Position numbers and translations under genes: made by a program
Origin: Clostridium sp. CAG:245
Lineage (GTDB): Bacteria > Bacillota > Clostridia > TANB77 > CAG-508
Assembly (NCBI GenBank): GCA_000435175.1
Contig: FR880016.1
Coordinates: 1 to 12,589 of the forward strand
DNA length: 12,589 nt
Direction of reading: 5' to 3'
Shown here: in pieces, positions 6,312 to 12,589 of the stretch
Layout of the letters: every line of letters starts with the position of its first letter
How positions within the stretch are numbered: position 1 is the stretch's first letter
The notes under the pieces: generated by a model
What the model was told of the DNA's origin: nothing
The model's database searches: none
What the model saw: the letters and a program-made list of their open reading frames with translations, nothing else

Positions 6312-6324
6312 TAGAGATTGCTAA
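6298..6324. promoter_or_regulatory. Degenerate second CIRCE-like palindrome over the groESL -35
   Basis: TTAGCAAAT-N9-GATTGCTAA has the same 27-bp length and the same TTAGCA/TGCTAA ends as CIRCE, but lacks the CTC/GAG inner bases. It covers the -35 hexamer at 6306-6311. Centre-to-centre distance to the good CIRCE is 43 bp, about four helical turns. Binding by HrcA is inferred. Confidence 0.5.
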
Positions 6325-6458
6325 TTTTCACAAAACTTTCACATTCATTATATGACATATTTTTCAATTTATTCCTTCATTTCCATCTAATATCAGCCTA
6401 ATCAGAAAATATTTTAATCCAAAAAACTTCATCTATTAATGATTTTTTAATGTAATGT
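6325..6458. other. AT-rich divergent spacer, no gene seen
   Basis: This is the middle of the 454-bp gap between groES and the divergent small gene. Apart from the groESL control region to its left and the promoter of the small gene to its right, I see no reading frame, strong hairpin or repeat. In the groESL leader (6087-6254) there is only a modest 7-bp inverted repeat AATTCCA/TGGAATT at 6124-6153. Confidence 0.6.
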
Positions 6459-6487
6459 TTGCTTTTTTTACTAATTGGGTATATAAT
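6459..6487 (+). promoter_or_regulatory. Promoter of the 75-aa orphan gene
   Basis: TTGCTT (6459-6464), a 17-bp spacer and perfect TATAAT (6482-6487). Predicted transcription start is near 6494, giving a leader of about 47 nt that ends in AAGGAGGG. Confidence 0.8.
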
Positions 6488-6540
6488 ATTATAAATTTAC
6501 TGTTCTAAGTAAAAAAACTAGTTTTAAGGAGGGAATTCTC

Positions 6541-6768
6541 ATGTCCGCCAAGAGAGCTGTTAACATCTACAATATGCTTCCTGGCGACGCTCTAGTCGCC
6601 GAACTTTGCAAATCTTTTTCTGGTCCAGCACTAGAACAAAAACTTGAAATCGTACGTCAGTTGGAGTTGTACAATGCCATGTATGATGAAAACTTGTCTC
6701 TGGGCGAATTTGAGGACGCTTATATTCGTCGTAAAGGAGACAGAGAATTCATTGAGGAGCCCGAGTAA
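6541..6768 (+). CDS. Small hypothetical acidic protein, 75 aa
   Basis: ATG 6541 follows a strong AAGGAGGG by 7 nt and a well-formed promoter, so expression is likely. The product (MSAKRAVNIYNMLPGDALVAEL...) is soluble and probably helical, ends in an acidic tail (EFIEEPE) and has no Cys beyond one near residue 23. No family was recognised. By count it is about 44% G+C, clearly above its surroundings, and uses codons such as GCC, GGC, GTC and CGT more freely than the neighbours. It is monocistronic and divergent from groESL. The terminator hairpin overlaps its last codons. It may be an acquired orphan gene; a functional guess is not justified. Confidence 0.75.
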   Translation: MSAKRAVNIYNMLPGDALVAELCKSFSGPALEQKLEIVRQLELYNAMYDENLSLGEFEDAYIRRKGDREFIEEPE

Positions 6769-6786
6769 TTCGGACTCCTTATTTTA
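6755..6786 (+). terminator. Terminator overlapping the end of the 75-aa gene
   Basis: AGGAG-C-CCGA (6755-6764) pairs with TCGG-A-CTCCT (6770-6779), with one C-A mismatch and a 5-nt loop, followed by TATTTTAAT. The TAA stop (6766-6768) lies within the loop, so the hairpin stem encodes the last residues. The tail is only moderately T-rich. Confidence 0.65.
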
Positions 6787-6831
6787 ATAACTCTTGAAAC
6801 ATTTATACTTAAAAATTTTCTTATTTTCCAT

Positions 6832-8454
6832 TTAAATTCTATTTTTTGTTGCTTTCACTAAACCTACAAATAATGGTTGTGGTCTATCCGGTCTTGATTT
6901 AAATTCTGGATGGAATTGTACTGCTATAAAGTATGGATGATTTTTTATTTCTACAATCTCTACCAGATTGCCGTCTGGAGATGTTCCAGAGAATACCATT
7001 TTCTTTTCTTTCATCTTCTTTTTATAATCATTGTTAAATTCATATCTGTGTCTGTGTCTCTCAGATATTTCTTCTGAACCATACAAATTACTTGCAAGTG
7101 TTCCTTTTTCAAGTACACAAGGATATGCTCCAAGTCTCATAGTTCCACCTTTTTTTGTTATATTCTTTTGATCTTCCATTATATGTATTACTGGATTTTT
7201 TGTATCTGGATTAAACTCTACTGAATCTGCATCTTTTAAGTCTAAAACATCTCTTGCAAATTCTATTACCGCCATTTGCATCCCCAAACATATTCCTAAA
7301 AATGGAACATTATTTTCTCTAGCATATTTTACAGTTTGAATTTTTCCTTCAATTCCTCTGTTACCGAATCCCCCTGGGACTATAATTCCGTCAAATTTTT
7401 CAAGTTTTTCTTTTGCATTTTCGGCATTTATTGTTTCTGAATCCACAAATCCAATTTCAACATCAACCTCATTTGCATATCCTGCATGTTTTATACTCTC
7501 AACAACAGATAAGTACGAATCTTCCAATTTTATATATTTTCCTACTATTGCAATTTTTACTTTTTTCACTTTTTCATCTTTATATTTTTTATCTACATTC
7601 TTAAAATGCTCTATCATTTTTTCCCATTCTTCATTTTTAGGCTCTATTTTTTCTAATTTTAAATGTTTACATATGCTTGTTGCCAAACCTTCCTTTTCTA
7701 GCATAAGTGGAACTTCATATAAATTTGATGCCGTCATATTTGCAATTACATTTTCTGGTCTTACATTACAGAATAAAGCTATTTTATTTCTAATATTTTC
7801 CGTTATCGGAAGTTCTGTCCTACACACTAATACGTCTGGTTTAATCCCTAAAGATTGAAGTTCTTTTACAGAATGTTGTGTTGGTTTCGATTTCAATTCA
7901 TTTGAACCTGTTATGTATGGCAATAGCGTAACATGTATATATACCACGTCTTCTGGATTATTTTCTATTCCAACTTGTCTAATTGCCTCTAAGAATGGCA
8001 AACTCTCTATGTCTCCAACAGTTCCACCAATTTCAGTTATTACAACATCTGCACCATCTTTTCCAAGTGAATATACCTTTTCTTTTATTTCATTTGTTAT
8101 GTGTGGAATTACCTGAACAGTCTTTCCTAAGTAATCTCCTCTTCTTTCTTTTTCTATTACACGTTGATAGATTCTTCCTGTTGTTATACTCGAATTTTTT
8201 GTTAAATTTTCATCTGTAAATCTTTCATAATGTCCTAAATCCAAATCTGTCTCTGCGCCATCATCTGTTACAAAAACTTCACCATGTTCATATGGGCTCA
8301 TTGTTCCTGGATCAACATTTATATATGGGTCAAACTTTTGGTTTGCCACTTTATACCCTCTATTTTTTAACAGCCTTCCAAGAGATGCTGCTGTAATTCC
8401 CTTTCCTAAACCTGATACAACTCCACCTGTTACAAATACATATTTTGTGCTCAT
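6832..8454 (-). CDS. pyrG: CTP synthase (glutamine-hydrolysing)
   Basis: Complete 540-residue CTP synthase, the usual length. It makes CTP from UTP, ATP and glutamine, the last step of pyrimidine nucleotide synthesis. The N-terminal synthetase half has FVTGGVVSGLGKGI (P-loop, residues 7-20), FDPYINVDPGTMSPYEHGEVFVTDDGAETDLDLGHYERF (41-79) and EIGGTVGDIES (141-151). The C-terminal class I glutamine amidotransferase half has GGFGNRG (361-367), the nucleophile Cys389 in GICLGMQ, and the His515/Glu517 pair in QFHPE. The start has GAAGGAGG 6 nt upstream. It is preceded by its own promoter and a strong hairpin leader that could attenuate transcription. No gene follows it on the same strand before the orphan gene. 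Confidence 0.98.
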   Translation of the reverse strand: MSTKYVFVTGGVVSGLGKGITAASLGRLLKNRGYKVANQKFDPYINVDPGTMSPYEHGEVFVTDDGAETDLDLGHYERFTDENLTKNSSITTGRIYQRVIEKERRGDYLGKTVQVIPHITNEIKEKVYSLGKDGADVVITEIGGTVGDIESLPFLEAIRQVGIENNPEDVVYIHVTLLPYITGSNELKSKPTQHSVKELQSLGIKPDVLVCRTELPITENIRNKIALFCNVRPENVIANMTASNLYEVPLMLEKEGLATSICKHLKLEKIEPKNEEWEKMIEHFKNVDKKYKDEKVKKVKIAIVGKYIKLEDSYLSVVESIKHAGYANEVDVEIGFVDSETINAENAKEKLEKFDGIIVPGGFGNRGIEGKIQTVKYARENNVPFLGICLGMQMAVIEFARDVLDLKDADSVEFNPDTKNPVIHIMEDQKNITKKGGTMRLGAYPCVLEKGTLASNLYGSEEISERHRHRYEFNNDYKKKMKEKKMVFSGTSPDGNLVEIVEIKNHPYFIAVQFHPEFKSRPDRPQPLFVGLVKATKNRI

Positions 8455-8483
8455 TTTTTCCTCCTTCTACTACATCAATAAAC

Positions 8484-8535
8484 AAAAAATAGGCTAAAAA
8501 TACCTAAAAAGGTGTTTTTTTTTAGCCTATTTTTT
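8484..8535 (-). terminator. Strong hairpin terminator in the pyrG leader (possible attenuator)
   Basis: A perfect 17-bp stem (8519-8535 with 8484-8500, including TAGGCTA/TAGCCTA) closes a small inner ACCT/AGGT hairpin and is followed by TTTTTT-type tails on both strands. It lies 29 nt upstream of the pyrG start and downstream of a good promoter at 8558-8586. It can end the transcript of the upstream membrane gene. It can equally stop transcripts started at the pyrG promoter, as the CTP-sensing leader attenuators known in Bacillota pyrG do. Confidence 0.8.
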
Positions 8536-8557
8536 ATTATGCTTTAAACTAATTATT

Positions 8558-8586
8558 ATTTTAACAAATATCTTTTATTTTTGCAA
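8558..8586 (-). promoter_or_regulatory. Candidate pyrG promoter
   Basis: On the minus strand, TTGCAA (8581-8586), a 17-bp spacer and TAAAAT (8558-8563). Predicted start is near 8551, upstream of the leader hairpin. A second -10-like CATAAT lies at about 8536-8541, which could start RNA close to the GGC of the hairpin. Confidence 0.55.
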
Positions 8587-8592
8587 TAAATT

Positions 8593-9879
8593 TTATTCAT
8601 TCCATTTAAAACTATTTACCACTTCTTTTGTATACTCTTCTAAACTATCATATAGATTTTCATCATTGCTGTAAGTGCTTGCTGAAATAAATGCCATCTT
8701 GTCTCCATTAATCAAGTAATAATCAAAAACCATGGCATCTTCATATCCCAACATAATCTCTAATGTTTCATAGCCATTATCTGTCGTAAGTACCTCTATT
8801 TGATAATTGTCAAAGCCCATATATTCATAGAAATATCCTTCAAATAAATCTCGTAAATCGTTTAATTCTATTTTTTCACCAAAGTTATTATCTCCATATG
8901 ATACAGTTATTGTTTCAGGATAACTATGTTCTTCATTTCCTGCCAATACTTCATTAGCATTCATGTATTTATAATACCTCCAAGTTTTCTCAACTGTTGT
9001 CTCATCATCTTCTGTACTTTGATTTACTTTATATTCATTCCAAGTATTATCTATTGAAAAACTAACATCATTGTTGTATACTTTTTTCTTTGATTGACTA
9101 ATTAATCCAAATGAAAATAATATGCAAGCAATACTCACAACTGCTATTGCAATAGCAATTGCATCCTTCCAATACGCATAGTGTATTTTTATGTTGCTTT
9201 CAGCTTCTTCACAGTAATAATATTTTCCTTTATATTTCTTTATAATGCGTAAACTGTATAGATAATTAATATATTCCTTTGCATTTTTATTATTAATTTG
9301 TTCAATTAAATCTTCTTTTTTTACAGCCTTTGCTTCATCTGTTGCCTCTAGTTTTTCAAATATTGATTTTGTAGCGTTAATAGCAACTTCCTTATATTCC
9401 TGTTTTTCCTTATTGTCAGATGAAAATAATTTTACCTTATTAACATTTAACATAACTTTTTTATTTATAACAGTACCTATAGCATATGACCCCAATAATG
9501 ATAACACCAATGAAAGTAGACAATCTTGTACTATATTAAGTGATATGTTTGAATTTTTATATAAATTTACTGCTTCTTTAAAGCTAAATTGTATATTTGA
9601 CTTTACTAACAGAGTCACGGGAATAATCATAAAAGACATTATTAACACATTTACAATTGATAATCCCATAATAATCCATGGCGTTTTTTTATCTATTTTT
9701 CCTTGAAATATTTTATATCCAAAATACTCAAAAATTCCAATAAACAATATTGCACCAAGTATTCCAATAAAATCGGTATAAATATATGCTGCTGTCGTTA
9801 ATATAGAAAATACTAAACCTAGTATAAAACCTCCTATTATTCCAAAAATATATTTCTTTTCTTTTTTCTTTTTATCCAT
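8593..9879 (-). CDS. Multi-pass membrane protein with a C-terminal extracytoplasmic domain, unknown function
   Basis: The product is 428 residues from ATG 9879 (MDKKKKEKKY...). This start is preferred over an in-frame ATG at 9927 because the promoter's predicted start is near 9909, and a basic stretch leading into the first helix is typical; the AAGGAAAGGA ribosome site is further away than usual. Hydrophobic segments lie near residues 10-33, 37-56, 67-92, 118-137 and 239-261. Between the fourth and fifth is a charged cytoplasmic stretch (about 141-238) with helix-rich SIFEKLEATDEAKAVKKEDLIEQIN, followed by a KYKGKYYY segment that resembles a small winged-helix or zinc-ribbon-like end, though I cannot assign it. 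Residues 262-428 form an acidic, aromatic-rich domain outside the membrane by topology. No family recognised. It is transcribed alone between dnaJ and pyrG. Confidence 0.85.
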   Translation of the reverse strand: MDKKKKEKKYIFGIIGGFILGLVFSILTTAAYIYTDFIGILGAILFIGIFEYFGYKIFQGKIDKKTPWIIMGLSIVNVLIMSFMIIPVTLLVKSNIQFSFKEAVNLYKNSNISLNIVQDCLLSLVLSLLGSYAIGTVINKKVMLNVNKVKLFSSDNKEKQEYKEVAINATKSIFEKLEATDEAKAVKKEDLIEQINNKNAKEYINYLYSLRIIKKYKGKYYYCEEAESNIKIHYAYWKDAIAIAIAVVSIACILFSFGLISQSKKKVYNNDVSFSIDNTWNEYKVNQSTEDDETTVEKTWRYYKYMNANEVLAGNEEHSYPETITVSYGDNNFGEKIELNDLRDLFEGYFYEYMGFDNYQIEVLTTDNGYETLEIMLGYEDAMVFDYYLINGDKMAFISASTYSNDENLYDSLEEYTKEVVNSFKWNE

Positions 9880-9915
9880 ATTAATATAATTCCTTTCCTT
9901 ATATCTAACATTTAT

Positions 9916-9945
9916 ACTATAGCACAATCTTTATAAAATTTGCAA
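9916..9945 (-). promoter_or_regulatory. Promoter of the 428-aa membrane protein gene
   Basis: On the minus strand, TTGCAA (9940-9945), an 18-bp spacer and TATAGT (9916-9921) preceded by TG (extended -10). Predicted start is near 9909, 30 nt before the chosen ATG. A perfect AT palindrome lies 18 bp upstream of the -35. Confidence 0.65.
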
Positions 9946-9962
9946 GAAAAACAACCTCAAAG

Positions 9963-9996
9963 TTTATTATTTATAAAAATTTTTATAAATAATAAA
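9963..9996. repeat. Perfect 34-bp AT-only palindrome
   Basis: Both 17-base arms (9963-9979 and 9980-9996) are exactly complementary with no spacer, centred on AAAAATTTTT. It directly abuts the dnaJ terminator stem and supplies its T-rich tail on the minus strand. It also lies just upstream of the next gene's promoter. Confidence 0.8.
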
Positions 9997-10029
9997 ACTG
10001 ACAGAAAACTTTATTTTTCTCTGTCAGTT
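9988..10029 (-). terminator. Terminator of the dnaK-dnaJ transcript
   Basis: On the minus strand, a 10-bp perfect stem AACTGACAGA/TCTGTCAGTT (10020-10029 with 9996-10005) with a 14-nt loop is followed by TTATTATTT. It starts about 15 nt after the dnaJ stop. Confidence 0.85.
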
Positions 10030-10043
10030 CAAAATTGTTTATT

Positions 10044-11195
10044 TTATCCAAATATTCCTCTCTTTTTTACTGGAGGTTGTTCATTCATAGTTTTTGCAAG
10101 TTCTACAAGTAAATCTCTTTGTTCTTTAGACAAACGTTTTGGAACTTGTACCTGCACTGTGAATATTAGACTTCCTCTATAACCAGAATTAATGTGTACA
10201 AATCCTTTGTCTTTTATTGTGAATTTTGTGCCTGTTTGTGTTCCTTCTGGTATTTTATATGTCGTTTTTGTTCCATCTACTAGTGGAATTTCCAGCTCTG
10301 CGCCAAGTGTTGCTTGTGTAAATGTGATTGGAATATCACAATATACATTATCATCTTTTCTAGTAAATATGCTGTGTCTCTTCAAATTTACTGTTACATA
10401 TATATCTCCATTTGGTCCACCATTAGTTCCTGGTTCACCTTCACCTCTTAATACTACTGTTTGACCATCGTCAATTCCTGCAGGTATTTTTAGATTTATT
10501 TTAGCCTGTTTTCTAACTGTCCCCTTTCCAAGACATGTATCACAAACATCTTTTATTACTTTACCAGTTCCATGGCAATTCGAACATGTTGTTTGGACTC
10601 TCATTTGTCCTAATAGAGTAGTCTGCATCTTTGTAACAGTACCTTTTCCTCCACATATAGAGCATGTTTCCGGATGTGTTCCAGGTTTTGCACCTGTACC
10701 AGAACATGTAGGACATTTTTCATTTCTAGTTATATTTATTTCTTTATTTACTCCACTATATGCTTCTTCAAAAGTAAGGTTTACACTATATTTCAAATCT
10801 GCACCTTTGCTTGGAGCATTTGGATTTCTAGCTGATGATCTTCCAGTTCCGAATCCAAATAAATCACCTAAGTCTCCGAAAATATCACTAAATCCATCAA
10901 AGCCAGATGTAGAATACGTATATGTTCCTCCACCAAATGGACCTCCAGCACCACCAAAACCTTGACTTGGATCTGCTGTTCCAAATTGGTCATACATTTT
11001 TCTCTTTTGCGGATTAGACAAAACTTCATATGCTTCATTTACTTCTTTGAATTTTGCTTCTGCTTCTTCTTTATTATCTGGATTAGCATCAGGGTGATAT
11101 TTCTTTGCAAGACGTCTATATGCTTTTTTTAGTTCGTCATCTGTTGCTGTTTTTCCAACACCTAAGACTTCATAATAATCCTTCTTTTCAGCCAT
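10044..11195 (-). CDS. dnaJ: Chaperone DnaJ (Hsp40)
   Basis: Complete 383-residue type I DnaJ, the J-domain co-chaperone that stimulates the DnaK ATPase and delivers substrate. The J domain covers residues 1-72 with the HPD motif at 34-36. A Gly/Phe-rich linker spans about 77-116 (GFGGAGGPFGGG, DIFGDLGDLFGFG). Four zinc-binding CxxCxGxG repeats begin at Cys161 (CPTCSGTG), Cys178 (CSICGGKG), Cys204 (CSNCHGTG) and Cys218 (CDTCLGKG), all complete. The C-terminal substrate-binding domains follow. The start has AAAAGGAG 7 nt upstream. It lies 114 nt downstream of dnaK on the same strand; that gap carries two inverted copies of the chaperone-operon repeat. Confidence 0.98.
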   Translation of the reverse strand: MAEKKDYYEVLGVGKTATDDELKKAYRRLAKKYHPDANPDNKEEAEAKFKEVNEAYEVLSNPQKRKMYDQFGTADPSQGFGGAGGPFGGGTYTYSTSGFDGFSDIFGDLGDLFGFGTGRSSARNPNAPSKGADLKYSVNLTFEEAYSGVNKEINITRNEKCPTCSGTGAKPGTHPETCSICGGKGTVTKMQTTLLGQMRVQTTCSNCHGTGKVIKDVCDTCLGKGTVRKQAKINLKIPAGIDDGQTVVLRGEGEPGTNGGPNGDIYVTVNLKRHSIFTRKDDNVYCDIPITFTQATLGAELEIPLVDGTKTTYKIPEGTQTGTKFTIKDKGFVHINSGYRGSLIFTVQVQVPKRLSKEQRDLLVELAKTMNEQPPVKKRGIFG

Positions 11196-11225
11196 TGCTT
11201 TCTCCTTTTCTACAATTATCCTTTT

Positions 11226-11256
11226 CCGCCCAATAGGGACTCCCCGTTGGGGGCGA
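11226..11256. repeat. Chaperone-operon repeat, copy 2 (inverted)
   Basis: CCGCCCAATAGGGAC then TCCCCGTTGGGGGCGA, the reverse orientation of copies 1 and 3. It lies between dnaK and dnaJ, about 30 nt upstream of the dnaJ start codon. With copy 3 it makes a larger inverted repeat that could fold into one long hairpin in the dnaK-dnaJ mRNA. Confidence 0.75.
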
Positions 11257-11270
11257 AAAACATTTAAGAA

Positions 11271-11307
11271 AATCGCCCAAAAAGGGGCGTCCCTATTGGG
11301 CGATTTT
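11271..11307. repeat. Chaperone-operon repeat, copy 3 (dnaK 3' side)
   Basis: The repeat has perfect 10-bp outer arms, AATCGCCCAA (11272-11281) and TTGGGCGATT (11296-11305), around AAGGGGCGTCCCTA, whose GGG/CCC can extend the stem. T5 follows on the plus strand and A4 precedes the minus-strand stem. It lies within a few bases of the dnaK stop codon, mirroring copy 1 after groES. Confidence 0.8.
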
Positions 11308-11309
11308 TA

Positions 11310-12589
11310 TTATTTGTTTTCGTCTTTTTTGTCGTCTTCTACTTTGTAATCTGCATTGTATACATTTCCGTTTGCGTCTGTTTGTGGTCCAGCACCTGTT
11401 CCTGCATTTGCTCCGGCACCTGCAGCTCCGTTTGGATTTGCTTGTGCATATAGTTTTTCAGACATTGCATAGAAAGCTTGTTTTAATTTCTCTGTTGCTT
11501 CTTTTATTTTATCAATGTCAGAACCTTCAAGAGCTTTCTTTACATTCTCTATTTCTGCTGTAGCTTTTGCTTTTTCTTCTCCGCTTATCTTGTCACCTAA
11601 TTCATCTACTGTCTTTTGGCAGTTGTACATTAAGCTTTCAGCTTCGTTTCTAGCTTCTATTTCGTCTTTCTTCTTCTTATCTTCTGCAGCATGTGCTTCT
11701 GCATCTTTAACAGCTTTGTCTATATCTTCATCTGTTAAGTTTGTCGAAGCTGTAATAGAAACTTTTTGCTCGTTTCCTGTTGCCATATCTTTTGCAGATA
11801 CGTGAACTATACCGTTAGCATCTATATCAAATGTAACTTCAATTTGTGGTACTCCTCTTGGTGCTGCTGGAATTCCTGTTAATTGGAATCTTCCTAATGT
11901 TTTGTTGTATGCAGCCATTTCACGTTCACCTTGTAATACGTGTACTTCAACTGATGTTTGACCATCTGCTGCTGTTGAGAATATTTGTGATTTCTTTGTT
12001 GGTATTGTTGTATTTCTTTCGATTAATTTTGTGAATACACCACCATATGTTTCAATACCTAATGATAATGGTGTTACATCTAGTAATACTAAGTCTTTAA
12101 CATCACCTGATAATACACCACCTTGAATTGATGCACCTATTGCAACACATTCATCTGGGTTTATTCCTTTATCTGGATCTTTTCCTGTTATTTTCTTAAC
12201 TTCTTCTTGTACACAAGGAACTCTTGTTGAACCACCAACTAATAATACTTTATGAATATCTGCTGATGTAACTCCTGCATCTTTCATAGCTTGCTCTACT
12301 GGTACTCTTGTAGCATCAACTAAATCTCTGATTAATTCTTCGAATTTAGCTCTTGTTAATGTTACATCTAAGTGTTTTGGTCCTTGAGCATCTGCTGTAA
12401 TGAATGGCAAGTTGATTTGTGTTTGTTGCATTCCAGAAAGCTCTATTTTAGCTTTTTCAGCAGCTTCTTTTAGACGTTGCATAGCCATTTTATCTGTTGA
12501 TAAATCTATTCCATTTGATTTTTTGAATTCTGATATTAAGTAATCTATAATTCTTTGGTCAAAGTCATCTCCACCTAAGTGTGTATTAC
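11310..12589 (-). CDS. dnaK: Chaperone DnaK (Hsp70), 5' end beyond the window
   Basis: About 425 C-terminal residues are present; the frame stays open to the window edge, so the first roughly 200 residues are outside. The visible part starts with the THLGGDDFDQRIIDYL segment of the ATPase domain, then VLLVGGSTRVPCVQEEV (adenosine-binding segment), the conserved interdomain linker VLLDVTPLSLGIET, the substrate-binding beta domain (TTIPTKKSQIFSTAADGQT, HVLQGEREMA, FDIDANGIVHVSAKD) and the alpha lid. The C-terminus has an Ala/Gly-rich stretch (GAAGAGANAGTGAG) and an acidic-basic tail. An internal Met at 12488 is not the start. It is followed by dnaJ in the usual order; hrcA and grpE would be expected upstream but cannot be seen. 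Confidence 0.98.
   Translation of the reverse strand, partial: NTHLGGDDFDQRIIDYLISEFKKSNGIDLSTDKMAMQRLKEAAEKAKIELSGMQQTQINLPFITADAQGPKHLDVTLTRAKFEELIRDLVDATRVPVEQAMKDAGVTSADIHKVLLVGGSTRVPCVQEEVKKITGKDPDKGINPDECVAIGASIQGGVLSGDVKDLVLLDVTPLSLGIETYGGVFTKLIERNTTIPTKKSQIFSTAADGQTSVEVHVLQGEREMAAYNKTLGRFQLTGIPAAPRGVPQIEVTFDIDANGIVHVSAKDMATGNEQKVSITASTNLTDEDIDKAVKDAEAHAAEDKKKKDEIEARNEAESLMYNCQKTVDELGDKISGEEKAKATAEIENVKKALEGSDIDKIKEATEKLKQAFYAMSEKLYAQANPNGAAGAGANAGTGAGPQTDANGNVYNADYKVEDDKKDENK

Noticed and set aside
5774..11307. The G+C-rich repeats as a CRISPR array
   Set aside because: The copies are dispersed, differ in sequence and orientation, and have no regular spacers or cas genes.
11310..12488. 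A 392-residue protein starting at an internal Met
   Set aside because: The frame continues upstream with conserved DnaK sequence to the window edge; it is the truncated dnaK.

Overview
The window is AT-rich DNA from a low-G+C Gram-positive bacterium (Bacillota), most likely class Clostridia. The evidence is the strong AGGAGG-type ribosome binding sites, TTGACA/TATAAT promoters (several with an extended TG -10), four tRNAs with CCA encoded in the DNA, a CIRCE operator at groESL, and an HrcA-type chaperone set. Species cannot be named from this window.

Layout, left to right. (1) 1-1777: a minus-strand gene for a membrane protein fusing a DUF975-like half to a CmpB-type (PF06541-like) half, ending at a nested hairpin. 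(2) 1778-2920: a divergent plus-strand gene for an unrecognised 295-aa protein, with a clear promoter, an unusual structured 5' leader and a good terminator. (3) 2920-3780: a minus-strand tRNA region. Val-Asp-Phe share one promoter and one terminator, and Leu(CAG) stands separately. Just past the tRNA-Phe terminator lies a duplicated tRNA-Phe 3' end attached to a compact G+C-rich folded element. (4) 3731-6324: the groES - small WYL-like gene - groEL operon (minus), with promoter, CIRCE and a second CIRCE-like palindrome. (5) 6459-6780: a small orphan plus-strand gene whose terminator overlaps its stop codon. (6) 6832-8586: pyrG (CTP synthase, minus) with its own promoter and a terminator-like leader hairpin. 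(7) 8593-9945: an unrecognised 428-aa membrane protein gene (minus). (8) 9963-12589: dnaK-dnaJ (minus); dnaK runs off the right edge.

How the parts fit: two chaperone operons (GroES/GroEL and DnaK/DnaJ) dominate. Both carry copies of the same roughly 30-bp G+C-rich hairpin repeat just after a stop codon between chaperone genes (after groES, and two copies between dnaK and dnaJ). Together with the extra gene inside groESL, this suggests post-transcriptional tuning of subunit ratios. The best candidates for undescribed biology are the four-segment alternative-pairing leader at 1880-1959, the tRNA-Phe-derived element at 3033-3115, the chaperone-operon repeats, and the small gene between groES and groEL.
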